Source: Polytrichum commune (Eukaryota > Streptophyta > Polytrichopsida > Polytrichales > Polytrichaceae). Taken from it: a stretch of 64,000 bases of DNA. Of the stretch, positions 1 through 10,842 are shown piece by piece. Where the stretch lies: contig OX485806.1 in the NCBI GenBank assembly GCA_950295325.1, positions 52,509,169 to 52,573,168 on the forward strand, in the 5' to 3' direction. Made by a program: the position numbers and the translations under genes. Each line of letters opens with the position of its first letter. Position 1 is the first letter of the stretch. The notes under the pieces were generated by a model. It was not told the DNA's origin, searched no databases, and saw only the letters and a program-made list of their open reading frames with translations.

Positions 1-506
1 CTTCCGCTTAATTGCTACAGAGTCCCAGCAAGCCAACTGCCGGTAACTAGAAATTGCGGAGTCCTAGCAATCCAACGGCTGGGTGCTCGAAAAACAACCT
101 CACCACTCGTTCTCTCAACAAATTTTCCTCTTGCGAAAAAGTGGGGAGGAGAAGGAAGGGACCCTTAGATATCCTTCCTCCCTCTTCTTTCCCCTGTTAC
201 CGTTCGTTTTAACGGAAAACGGTTGCCAACCGTCTTCCGACGGTTTACCAACGGTTTCCCCCAACCGCCACAAGTCCGTTGTAACCGTCGTTACCAGCCG
301 GCTCTCCACTTCCGGACCGTTGGGTAAACGTGGCATAACCGTTACTTGGTCCGGACCAGCGGTCCGGACCATAATCAAACAATCCTCCTAGTCCAATTTG
401 CCGGACTGGTAATAATACCCTTTTTTATCATTTTTATCGTGCGAGGTGGATTTAGAACGCCCTATTTCCTAGTACAATTAATTTACCCTAAGAGACCCTA
501 TTGTCC
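1..506. other. gene-free 3' flank of the transposase-like pseudogene
   Basis: No reading frame here resembles a protein. About 190-370 is relatively GC-rich and repeats short CCGTT/AACGG words on both strands, which makes it locally self-complementary. Further right, at 535-575, the word TTTCCGTATTTCC and its relatives recur inside the degraded tail of the neighbouring gene. No element boundary or terminal repeat could be fixed, so I cannot say whether this is still inside the element. Confidence 0.5.
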
Positions 507-3221
507 TCATACGATTAGGGTAAAATATGGAAAATGGATCCGTATTTCCGTATTTCCATATTTCCGTAGAATATTGGGCTCCCACAGAGCGACACGAGGG
601 CGAGAAAAGTTGATGATGTCGGGGCGGTGGGTTTCATCGTCGTCTCCAATGGGAGTGTCGGGCTTGCATTTTTGCGAGCCGAATATCTCTGCACCCTCGA
701 GGTGGGGACTACGGGTGCAGAATTCGCCCTCGCCGGGCATTTCAAGGAGAACCTTCCGTAGAACAACGGGGTCATTGGTACGTTGAGCACATTGAAGCTT
801 GAGTTCTTCTTTGCTAGGGCCATCACCCCCAACGCTACCCTTCATAAATTGATGGTACGCCACAACTTGGAGGAACACTCGAATGTAGTCATCCACAGTG
901 GCCACGTATAAATCGCCACCTTTGTTGTCGGACACTGGAAGCCATTTGTTGTGAATGGATTCGGCAAGGTTGCAATTGGGCATTTGTGCAAATTCCTCGG
1001 TGGTTATGATTTTCTCCTGCCAATGAAATGGCAGTGTAAGAAATAAATTTTTTTTGGGAAAATTAAATTAAAAACAAAAAACAAGAAGTAATAACAGTAA
1101 AGACGCACCAATTCCATGAAGCCACCCCATTGTCGATATCAAAAGTGCCAGAAGGCAAGCCAAAGTTGGAGGTGTTTCAGTCCATCCTTGGAGGTGCAGT
1201 TAGACGAAGCCCACCAGGCCTTGATGGCGAGGTATCTCGTCTCAGCGTCCTGCATAGAGGATGCGTCGCGATACTGAAGGCAGAGACGCTTGTGTTGGTC
1301 TTGCAAGTCGTGCTTGATATATAGTTTGGTGTGTTTCTCCAAAGACTGGGTCCAATGGAAATAGCAGGTTCTCTCACGCCCATCGATGGGAACCTTTGGA
1401 TCTCCGGACCTGTAAACAATCCTCACGGCATTCCAATTGGCTTGTGCACTGTCCGCCATGAAGCCTTTGAAGTGGGGCTTGGGGATTCCATGGCGGGCCA
1501 TGACGTGGTTGAGGTTCTGCCAGAAAAATACTTGAGCATCTTTGTCCTCGGATTGGAAGTCGTAGCAAGCGATGGTCATGACGCGCTGGTAGGTTCCGTC
1601 GTTTACGTGGCAGGCCATGGTGGTCCACTTGGCGACGCGTTTGACATGGTCGGACATGATCCAAGCATGCTCGAGATCCCCGCCAGGTTGCATGCGCTTA
1701 ACCAAGTCGACCCCACTACCAGGGCCGACCTCGGACATCTTGAAAATGAAAATTTTGTCCGTCTCGTCACCCTGGCCGGGGAATTGATTACGCTGGACGT
1801 AGGCCCAGGTGCTGACACCTCGAAGCTTGGCGATGCCATCCATAACCCCTAACCTACGTAAGTATTTGAAAGTGGTAACCTTGTTTTGGAGGTGGGGGGA
1901 ATTCAACTCCTTGCAACGATAAAAAACGGGCTCAAGTTCTTCCAACGAAAGAAGTTGATGAGGATTACTATCATTGCGGAGGAGGAATTCACCCACAAGG
2001 TCCTTGTTGGCTTCAAGGACAATTTTTCTATGAGTGGCTTGGGGCGTTCGCTTGACGTGCTCCTCGATTAGGGTGTCGATGCGCTGGCGGCTATCTCTGC
2101 AGTTGCCGACCTTGACTGGGTGGCGGTGGTTGCCCAGATGAATGTAGGCACGCTAAGTGGTGTCATTGCCGTGGATGTAGAAGATTTTGGCATGGCATGG
2201 TGCAATGCACGTGGGGGGGTTCCTTACAGATCCTGCACATTAGAGTGGAGCCCAAAGGGAAGGGACCACCAACGGGAAAGGGCTCCTTTGTATAGCCGTC
2301 AAAATCAGTATCATTGACCGGGGAGGTGCGATGAGCACGTTGGAGGTAATTGCAAAGAGGATTTTGGCATTGGAGGTGGCCAACGCAACTGGAGGAGTGA
2401 AAAGCAAGGCCCATGTCATTGGTGATATTGGTGGTCTAGGTTTTGGTCCAAACATGGTTGTCATAGCGTTTGTCCATGTCGTCCATGGATTTGGCCTTCG
2501 TATGAGAGGACAAAACACCTACAGGGGGGAGGACAAACATCCGATTCCCATCAAGGCGAGGCGGCAAGAAATTCACCTCTTCAATTTGTAGGGTGTCATA
2601 ATCCAGCTTCTTGAGGATGTTTTTCTTGCCGGACATGGAGGCAAGAGTACGTAAACATTGAAGAATAGAGATGGGGGGTATGGCAGGGGAAGGAGGAAGA
2701 GGAGACAGAAGAGGCGGGGTAACAAAGGTGGAACGGAAGGAAGATGAGGATGGCTTGTGAATGGGAGTGGATACCGGGGGCTCATCACCATCGGAGGAAT
2801 CGGAAAGATGTATGACAGTGTGCATACCGGGTTCAATTTTAACTTTGACCAGGGGAATAGTGTTGAAAGTGGAAGCAGAGGAATGGGGAGGGGCACGGAT
2901 ATCCGTGGATACATTCGTGCAAGGACCTGGGAGTCCGTACACCATGTATTTACCAGCGCAGAGTTCCCACATTGAAGATCCGTTGTCGGCAACCCTAGGA
3001 TTCTCAAGCATGGTCAATGATAACAAGGAAGTAGCAGTATCATAAATCTCGCGTTCGACCCATATTGTACTATCTTGCAACGAAAACCTGATACCAAGGT
3101 GAAGAGAAGAGACAGATGCAAATTCGTTCGCATCAATGGGGAAAAGAAGGGGGATCCTGATACCATTGGCACGGAGCTCAACCATTTCTGATACACATGG
3201 CATTGTGGATGAGGAAGCCAT
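507..3221 (-). pseudogene. MULE-like transposase gene, broken (left copy)
   Basis: The chosen start is ATG at 3221 (another lies at 3227). An N-terminal region of about 260 residues (3221-2436) is followed by a Cys-rich segment (CQNPLC, then CRICKEPPTC after frame correction, 2370-2190) and an RNase H-like transposase core (1996-1139). The core contains FKGFMADSAQANW and RERTCYFHW, resembling the D and C/H-W landmarks of Mutator-like transposases. A 92-nt GT-AG intron (1108-1017, phase 0) precedes the last exon (1016-507), which carries NCNLAESIHNKW. Breaks: TAG 2436-2438, an extra base in a run of seven G at 2213-2219, TAG 2153-2155 and TGA 1139-1141. Otherwise the frame is continuous, so decay is recent. 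It lies head to head with the ParB-like gene at 3681, and a paralogue of its N-terminus starts at 63253. The assignment rests on family memory; MULE-like is likely, the exact superfamily is not proven. Confidence 0.75.
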
Positions 3222-3227
3222 GGACAA

Positions 3228-3680
3228 AGAGAGGGACGAATAATAGAAAAATCCAAAAAAAGAAAACGAGGCACGGCTACCAAAGAATTGTAAACCCTAA
3301 ACGTTGAACAGTGGTACTATAAAGGTAAGAGAAGGTCGGTGAAGGGTCATTTTGTGAGTGAAGTAAAGGGATGCCCAGATAGTAGAGAACATGAAAGAGA
3401 GGAAGAAAGGGGAACTGGAACGCACACATGAAGGAACCAGACCAAAATACAGTCTCCACAATCGATCCAAGAAAGAAGTGTAAGAAGAGAAAGGGAGGGA
3501 CGAATTTCAGCAATTAGAAACAGAGGAGACGGAGAGAACTAAAAAAAGAAGGAAAAAACGTGCATAGAAGGAAGAGGGACCCCATCAGACTGGCAGAATA
3601 CGTGTACAGTGGACAAGGGAGGGTTGAATTTGCACTCGATAGACGAAGAAGGAGAGGACAGTGGTTCTCAAGCACCATCT
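3228..3680. promoter_or_regulatory. shared 5' region between divergent genes
   Basis: These roughly 450 bases separate the start of the transposase-like gene (minus) from the first candidate ATG of the ParB-like gene (plus). A plus-strand TATA-like word (CTATAAAG, about 3318-3325) and a telo-box-like AAACCCTAA (3292-3300) are visible. The head-to-head layout suggests a bidirectional promoter. Transcription start sites are not determined and the calls are pattern-based only. Confidence 0.35.
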
Positions 3681-3839
3681 ATGGCAGAGAGCGAGCATCG
3701 CAACAATTCCAATCAGAGCGGGTCCCGCGAGGAAAGAATGGACAATTCGATGAATACCGTAAGTTTGTCGTAAAACTTATATACACAAGGGGTCCTTCAA
3801 GATTTAGGTTTCTTGGAATATGACATAGAAATTATAATT

Positions 3840-5290
3840 CTCTAAATATGGAAGAGAACTTGCAAAGAATAGGACCAGATTTTGAATTCAAGGTTGTTTA
3901 TGTTGTATGTGTAGATAGTGTAAACTTGTGTGGACTAGTTCGGTTCATAGTGGCGGGTAGGACATTAGTACCAAATTTTGACTTGAATGCTGTGTATATT
4001 GTTTGTGTAGTTGGGTTCAACTTATTTGGACTGGTTCGGTTTTGATGTTGAAATAGTTGGGTATGGACTAGAGAAGGACCCTCTCGGATCTGAGAGGGTT
4101 TTTAGTTGGAGGGCATTAAGACCAGATTTTGACTTGAGTGTTGGGAAGGTTGAATGTGTAGTTAGTTTCAACTTGTTTGGACTAGTTGGGTTGTGATGTT
4201 GAAATAATTGGGTATGGACTAGAGAAGGACCCTCTCGGATCCGAGAGGGCCTTTTGTTGATGGCATTAAGACCAGATTTTGACTTGAGTGTTGGGAAGGT
4301 TGAATGTGTAGTTAGTTTCAACTTGTTTGGATTAGTTGGGTTGTGATGGTGAAATAGTTGGGTATGGACTAGAGAAGGACCCTCTCGGATCCAAGAGGGT
4401 CTTCACTTGAGGGCTTGAGGACCAGATTTTGAATTCAAGGTTGTTCATGTTGTATGTGTAGATAGTGTAAACTTGTGTGGACTACTTCGGTTCATAGTGT
4501 CGGGTAGGACATGAGGACCAGAATTTGACTTGAATGTTGTGTATGTTGTTTGTGTAGTTGGGTCCAACTTGTTTGGACTAGTTGGGTTGTGATGTTGAAA
4601 TAGTTGGTTATGGACTAGAGAAGGACCCTCTCGGATCCGAGAGGGTCTTTAGTTGGAGGGCATTTAGACCAGATTTTGACTTGAGTGTTGGGAAGGTTGA
4701 ATGTGTAGTTAGTTTCAACTTGATTGGACTAGTTGGATTGTGATGTTGAAATACTTGGGTATGGACTAGAGAGGGTCTTTAGTTGGAGGGCATTAAGACC
4801 AGATTTTGACTTGAGTGTTGGGAAGGTTGAATGTGTAGTTAGTTTCAACTTGTTTGGATTAGTTGGGTTGTGATGGTGAAATAGTTGGGTATGGACTAGA
4901 GAAGGACCCTCTCGGATCTGAGAAGATCTTCTGTTGATGGCATTAAGACCAGATTTTGACTTGAGTGTTGGGAAGGTTTAATGTGTAGTTAGTTTCAACT
5001 TGTTTGGATTAGTTGGGTTTTGATGTTGAAATAGTTTGGTATGGACTAGAGAAGGGACCTCTCGGATCCGAGAGGGTCTTTAATTGGAGGGCATTAAGAC
5101 CAGATTTTGACTTCAAGGTTGGCACTTTATGTGTGTAGTTAGGGTCAACTTGTGTGGAGTAGTTGGGTTGGGATGTTGAAATATTTTGGTGTGGACAAAA
5201 TGACCCTCTTGGATCCGAGAGGGTCTTTTCTTCAAGGCATGTTGACCACATTTGACTGCAAGGTTCTAAAGCTTGAATGTGTTGAATTTT
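3840..5290 (+). repeat. about 150-bp satellite array with TCGGATCCGA palindromes, first intron of copy A
   Basis: Tandem units of about 150 bp share text around GACCAGATTTTGACTT and carry a palindrome whose 20-bp core is CCCTCTCGGATCCGAGAGGG. The central GGATCY hexamers start at 4086, 4237, 4387, 4633, 4914, 5064 and 5211. The spacing is 147-151 bp, except where a unit is expanded or has lost its palindrome (near 4770). The palindrome extends to 24 bp when flanked by GA and TC. Because 150 is a multiple of three, units create long spurious open frames on both strands. The array fills the intron between candidate exons 3681-3758 and 5296-5373. Confidence 0.9.
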
Positions 5291-7080
5291 TGTAGGGATC
5301 CCCATCCATGGATCTCATTCTATCGGAGGAGCCCCCAATAGAGGACCATACTGTTCCATTGGAGGTTCCTGTGGTATGAAATGGGGCATTGCTTCATCTC
5401 TTTTGTCAATAGATGTTTCATTTATTCGAGTTCCCTTCTTCTTTGTTCTTGAAACATCGCCTACGGTTCTTTGTGTTTTAAATAATTTTGGCCGCTGTCT
5501 AATATTTTGGTGGTTACCCTTGTAGAATGATGCACCGGTTGCAACCGACTATTTGCCTCCTCTTGATGAGTCCAACCCAGAGGAGACTGAGCTCTTGATT
5601 CGGAGATCGCAAAAAAAAGACTCTAATGTTGTGATTCATCGGGTTCGAATGAAACCTCTTCATAAGTCGCGTTTCTCTATCCCTTTGTACCGCTTGCGAT
5701 GTCTTCCACTTGTTTGTCCCATCAACGAGGTTGATGTCGCTCGGTTGGAAAATGAATTCATCATGAGTTACCGTGACGGTGATCGAGCCTTGTATGTCTC
5801 TCCCTACAACAACCTCAATGAGGTACTCAATGTCTCCAATGACATCCACAATTCTTGGAGTTCATTATGGCAAGCGGCCAATGAGGAGTTCGACGCCATG
5901 CTCCAAAATGACCATGACCTTGCTCACCTTTCTGGCAAGATGTTTTACGTGTGGTGGGGGGGGGAACCACCGTTTGTCGGCTTGGTGAAAGTACATTAAT
6001 AAACATCATTCGTTGGATAAAGATTGGCATATCTTTGTTGACTGTATTGTCGTGGATCCAAGAAATTGCACCGCTGTCTTCTTGAATGCCATGAATGAAA
6101 TCAATTGGTAAGTTTAGGTTTTTTTCCCTTGTTTCTTTTCCTTTTACGTTTTCCTTTTATGTTTCATTGTTTTTTGGACCCTCATTACTTTGTTTTCTAG
6201 GTCCATGAAGCACGATCATGTTAAAGACAACCTCCCTGCCAAATAGCTTTGCATTCGTACATTTGGAAAAATGAAGCTTGAGGATTTCAAGGACCTCATT
6301 TCGGTTGACGACTATAAGATGTACGAGGCTAAGATGGAGAAGAGTCATATTTGGTATCCCCTCTTATTGGACGTCTTCGTGAAGTTCTTATACAAGGTAA
6401 TATTTCTCCTCGCTCTAGTTTTTTCCTTTCTCATGTTTTGTGCATTTATCCTTATACAAATTTTTGTTTGATTTAGAAAGAGATCTCCAATTCGGCAGAT
6501 ACTGCTGCACGGTTATATCGTGAGGCCACTCCCAAGGCTCTTAGATCTGCTCTTGGGATTTGGGATGCTATGACAAAAGCCCATGATAGATTGATCAAAA
6601 TTATTCGATCTCGGAGCTTTGAAAAGTTTATCTCCGTCGCCTACAAGGACAAGGACAATGACTTCTTTCAAGAGGTACTCTTCAATTTTTGTTTGTTTCC
6701 ACCTTCATGTTTTCCTACTTGTGCTTTATGTATATTCCCTTACATTACACTATTCATTTTTGCATATTGACCGTCATTTCTCCACCTTCCTTGTCCCGGA
6801 TATGACTATTGAGAAACGGCAAAAGGTGGCCACTACACATGTGGATGTTTTCTTTAAGGCTAGATGGCTTCGGTGGTGGAATTCCCCCGCCGAGGTCAAC
6901 ACCAAAAACAAATTCCTCTCTTCTCTTCATCTTCGCGAAAAAACCCTCGATGATTGGCTTCACAAAGCTTCTTTTTGGGCACAGGTGCTCCAATACCTTA
7001 TACTTTTTAATTTGTTCTCTTTCACTCTTTGTCATCTCTAACTGTACGTTTGTTGAGGGTAACATTGCCTCATTTCAACC

Positions 7081-7430
7081 TCAATGGCATTAGGACTACA
7101 TTTTGACCTCAAGGTTGTAAAGATTGTAAGGGTAGATAGGCTCAACTTGGACGAAGTATTTTTTTGATATGTTGCATAAATTGGGTATGCACATGACCTC
7201 GACCCTCTTGGATCCAAGAGAGTCTTCGTTCATAACAATAGGACTAGATTTTGACTTCATGGTTGGGAAGGTTTGATGTATAGATAGGTTCAATTTCAAT
7301 AGACTAGTTTGGTTGATAGTGTGAGAATAGGGCATTAAAACCAGATTTTGGCCTCAAGGTTGTGAAAATTATATGTGTATATAGGGTGAACTTGTTGTGG
7401 ACTAGTTCGGTTGATAGTGTCGGGTAGGAC
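7081..7430 (+). repeat. left part of a second 150-bp satellite array, interrupted by an LTR-like insertion
   Basis: Diverged satellite units of the same family as in the first intron; one palindrome has its GGATCC at 7210-7215, with both CpG sites changed (TTGGATCCAA). The array is cut at 7430 by the element starting at 7431 and resumes at 9301. It lies in the enlarged intron between the sixth and seventh exons of copy A. Confidence 0.8.
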
Positions 7431-7562
7431 TGTGAGGCCAAACCTACCACCCTTAACCGTCCTAGTCCGTGTAATAGGTTTGGAGATCACATGTGTAACA
7501 TAACAATTTGTGGTAACATGGGATGTACGTTCTATCTTGATGAGTTTCTACCTTAATTAAAA

Positions 7563-7751
7563 TCATGACATTTTATTAGTGTGAACCTCGTGCATGGACA
7601 CATCCTTGGCTTTTTCCAGAGTCCACCCCACTGCCTTTGCCACGCATGCCTTCAATGATTTCCCCCTTGTAACTTTGGTTCTGGCTGTCGATTCTTCACT
7701 GGTGCATGACACCTCGCTGAGGCTATGATGTGTTGATTCGATGAGGCACAT
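7563..7751 (-). CDS. short conserved antisense reading frame in LTR-like element (62 codons)
   Basis: The last 34 codons align without gaps to a frame in the related element at 46110-46274, including the stop codon. The best-conserved stretch is CVAKAVGWTLEKAK here against CVAKAAGWTLEKAK there. Most nucleotide differences in that stretch are synonymous, which suggests past protein-level selection. An AATAAA word overlaps the end of the frame. The start codon is uncertain because N-terminal similarity fades. I recognise no family. It could be the tail of a spliced element-encoded protein if the element is read on the minus strand. Confidence 0.4.
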   Translation of the reverse strand: MCLIESTHHSLSEVSCTSEESTARTKVTRGKSLKACVAKAVGWTLEKAKDVSMHEVHTNKMS

Positions 7752-8599
7752 AAGTTTTAATACAAGTGTTGAAAAACACTTATATAACTTAACATTATCT
7801 CCTCTTCCACAAGTCCCTCACAAATCCTTCCCAACTTCATCTCATAATGCAACCACTAAACCAACTAGCCTAACCCTCTAGCCTAATTAATTAGTCTAAT
7901 TAACCATCCTCACTAACTAGTAGTAACTTAATTGTCGATCTAGCTTAGACTCGGAAGTGCACAACTAGTTGGAACTAGATTCCTCCTTAACCCATTCGCT
8001 AAATCTAACTGGCTCTACTTAACCCAGCCGCTAGGCCTAACTAGCCTCCCTCTTCAACCCAGCCGCTAAGCCTAACTGCCTCTCTCTTCAACCCAGCCGC
8101 TAAGCCTAACTGCCTCCAACTTTAAACCAGCAACTAAGTCCGACTGCCTCCAACTTCAAACCAGCAGCTAAGCCAACTGCCTCCAACTTCAAACCAGCAA
8201 CTAAGCTGACTACCTCCAACTTCAAACCAGCAGCTAGCCTAAGTGGCCTCCACCTTAAAGCCTACAAGGTTGAACGCTTTAAATCTAACATGAATCTAGA
8301 TGCTACAATTCTAAATGTCATAATTCTAAACACTATAAATTTAAATGATATAAGTCTAAATTCTATAAGTTGAACACAACGAGCTAAGCTCTAAATGCCT
8401 CAAACCAAAGACTATTCCTAACAAGTGTCAACTAACTTCAAGGCTAATTAGTCTTGGTTCTTCATCTTGAGACCTTGCACACGCACGTGCTCCTTTCTTG
8501 TTTCCCACACACCCACACTCATAACACGTGGGGTGCCAAGGAGCACAAAGGAAAGAGGGAGAGGGAGAAGGGAGAGTGAAGATTATACAGTGAGATGAA

Positions 8600-9040
8600 A
8601 GGCAGTAGGTGAGCACCCCCAAGACTCAAGATAAACCTTTTGATCCTTTCCTATTTTGTAGGTTCTCATCCTATCCTTTAAGCCTTCAAGGGAGTAGGTG
8701 AGCACCCCCAAGGCTCAAGATAAACCTTTTGATCCTTTCCTATTTTGTAGGCTCTCATCCTATCCTTTAAGCCTTCAAGGGAGTAGGTGAGCACCCCCAA
8801 GGCTCAAGATAAACCTTTTGATCATTTCCTATTTTATAGGCTCTCATCCTATCCTTTAAGCCTTCAAGGGAGTAGGTGAGCACCCCTAAGGCTCAAGATA
8901 AACCTTTTGATCCTTTCCTATTTTGTAGGCTCTCATCCTATCCTTTAAGCCTTCAAGGGAGTAGGTGAGCACCCCTAAGGCTCAAGATAAACCTTTTGAT
9001 CATTTCCTACTTTGTAGGCTCTCATCCTATCATTTAAGCC
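8600..9040 (+). repeat. 89-bp minisatellite, five copies
   Basis: The words GGTGAGCACCCC, AAACCTTTTGATC and CTCTCATCCTATC recur about every 89-90 bases, with starts near 8606, 8696, 8785, 8874 and 8963. Copies are nearly identical, so the expansion is recent. It lies wholly inside the LTR-like element 7431-9300 and has no equivalent that I can see in the relative at 45981. Confidence 0.85.
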
Positions 9041-9300
9041 TTCAACTCTTAAACCATTAACATAGATCCTAATTCAAACATTTAATTCAAAGAGCCACCA
9101 TTGGTTCACCACACACTATGCTCACCTAACTAAGGAACTTTCTTCACACCGCTAAACTTCTAATCAACCTAAGGTCTAAACATAACTTCACTCAAGCCTC
9201 ACTCTTTTTATATTTTGTGAATAATCATAAAACATCAAAACATAACTTCTAATAGTTTCAAAGGGTTAAGAGCACATGTGGGCACCATTTTGGGCTCACA

Positions 9301-10130
9301 AGGACATTAAGACCATATTTTGACTTCAAGGTTGGGTACATTGAGTATGTAGTTAGGGTCATGTTGTGTGGATTAGTTCGGTTGTGATGAAATAGTTGGA
9401 TATGCACTAGAGAACGACCCTCTCGGATCCGAGAGGGTCTTTAGTTGAGTGTATTTAGACCAGATTTGATCTCCAAGGTTGGGTACATCAAGTGTATACA
9501 TAGGTTCAACTTGGGTGGCCTAGTTGGGTGTGTTGTTGAAATAGTTTGGTGTGCTCTAGAGGACGACCTTCTCGGATCCGAGAGGGTCTTTTGTTGAGGT
9601 TGTTAAGACTAGATTTTGACTTCAAGGTTGGGTACATGGAGTGTGTATATAGGTTCAACTTGGGTGGCCTAGTTGGGTTGTGTTGTTGAAATAGCTTGGT
9701 GTGCTCTAGAGGACGACCCTCTCGGATCCAAGAGGGTCTTTTGTTGAGTGTGTTAAGACCAAATTTTGACTTCAAGGTTGGGTACATTGAGTGTGTAAAT
9801 AGGTTCAACTTGGGTGGCCTAGTTGGGTTGTGATGTTGAAATAGTCGGGTGTGCACTAGAGAACGACCCTCCCGGATCCGAGAGGGTCTTTAGTTGAGTG
9901 TATTTAGACCAGATTTGGTCTCCAAGGTTAGGTACATCGAGTGTGTACATAGGTTCAACTTGGGTGGCCTAGTTGGGTTGTGTTGTTGAAATAGTTTGGT
10001 GTGCTCTAGAGGACGACCCTCTCAGATCCAAGGGGGTCTTTTGTTGAGGGCATGAGGACCAGATTTTGCCTTCTATGTTGGGTTCTTTGTATGTTTAGTT
10101 AGGCATTACGACCAGATTTTGACCAGATTT
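9301..10130 (+). repeat. right part of the second 150-bp satellite array
   Basis: Five units have their central hexamers at 9425, 9574, 9724, 9874 and 10024, a spacing of 149-150 bp. Palindromes range from perfect (CTCTCGGATCCGAGAG at 9420) to decayed (CTCAGATCCAAGG at 10021). The array runs almost to the seventh exon of copy A at 10157. Confidence 0.88.
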
Positions 10131-10842
10131 CTTACTTCATGTTTGTCTCATCTTAGTTGGAGAAAGATGTTGAGGGTGAGATCGCCTCATTTGAAAATGA
10201 ATGCTCCATCGACATCGACTGGGTTTCTACGAAAGATTTTTTGCAACCTGCTCATTTTGTTGAGCATTGGAGGCTCATTTTTTGGGATAAGGCTTTTCAG
10301 GTGTATTCTTATGACAAGGGAGTCTTGAAATTCACCAAAGGGCTCGATCTCATGGAGTTCGAGGAAGGTCCCATAGCTATCAAGCGCGTTGCTTACTGGA
10401 AATCATATTTGTTTTTCTTTTGTCCTTCATATCTTCGTTTGTTTTCATTTTTTCAACTCCATTTTTTTGTTCTCATGTTCTCCAATGTGTAGGTACATTC
10501 ACCGTGAACTTGTCGTGAAGAATGCTCTTCCTTCTTTGTCCTTGCCATCATTCCTTGATGATTGGATCGATGACAACTCAAATCTTTGTGTGTACACGTC
10601 CGTGCAACTTGCAAAATTTCCACGCGTGCATTTGGTGGCTGGTGGTTGGTACTTGGATTGTTCTCGTGGATTCGTTCCCGACGTAGAAGAACCCCTCAAC
10701 AACAACCTCGCTTCCTCTGCCCCTGAGATAATTGAATTGAAGGAAGAGCCGGAAGAAGATGAGAATCCGGTTCCTCCCACCAATGACAAAAAGGTTGCAC
10801 CGGTGAAGGCCAAAGGCAAAAGCAAGAGGGTGGCCTTCAGCT

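Larger units (their letters stand above)
7431..9300. mobile_element. solo-LTR-like element, 1870 bp, with 5-bp target duplication AGGAC
   Basis: The element begins TGTGAGGCC and ends GGGCTCACA (TG...CA ends, imperfect inverted tips). It is flanked on both sides by AGGAC (7426-7430 and 9301-9305), as expected for LTR retrotransposon insertion. Homology with the element at 45981 starts exactly at the first base, which confirms the left edge. No gag or pol is present, so it is a solo LTR or a non-autonomous element. It has inserted into the 150-bp satellite of copy A and is therefore younger than that array. Internal features: a short conserved antisense frame near the left end, a GCCTAACTGCC-rich region (8030-8240) and an 89-bp minisatellite (8600-9040). 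Confidence 0.75.

Noticed and set aside
1331-1852. Plus-strand frame of 173 codons opposite the transposase core
   Set aside because: It is the shadow of the conserved minus-strand transposase frame, which has recognisable motifs; the plus frame has none.
3228-3680. Tail-to-tail or unrelated neighbours instead of divergent genes
   Set aside because: Both N-termini are supported: the transposase start agrees with its right-hand paralogue, and the copy A first exon joins in phase to its second exon.
8600-9040. Array of small RNA genes suggested by the highly similar 89-bp units
   Set aside because: No promoter boxes or stable fold could be recognised; recent tandem duplication inside an LTR-like element explains it.
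9506-9856. Minus-strand frame of 116 codons with repeated NPTRPPKLNL text
   Set aside because: It is the 150-bp satellite read in frame; it includes the palindromes and has no start or end consistent with a gene.
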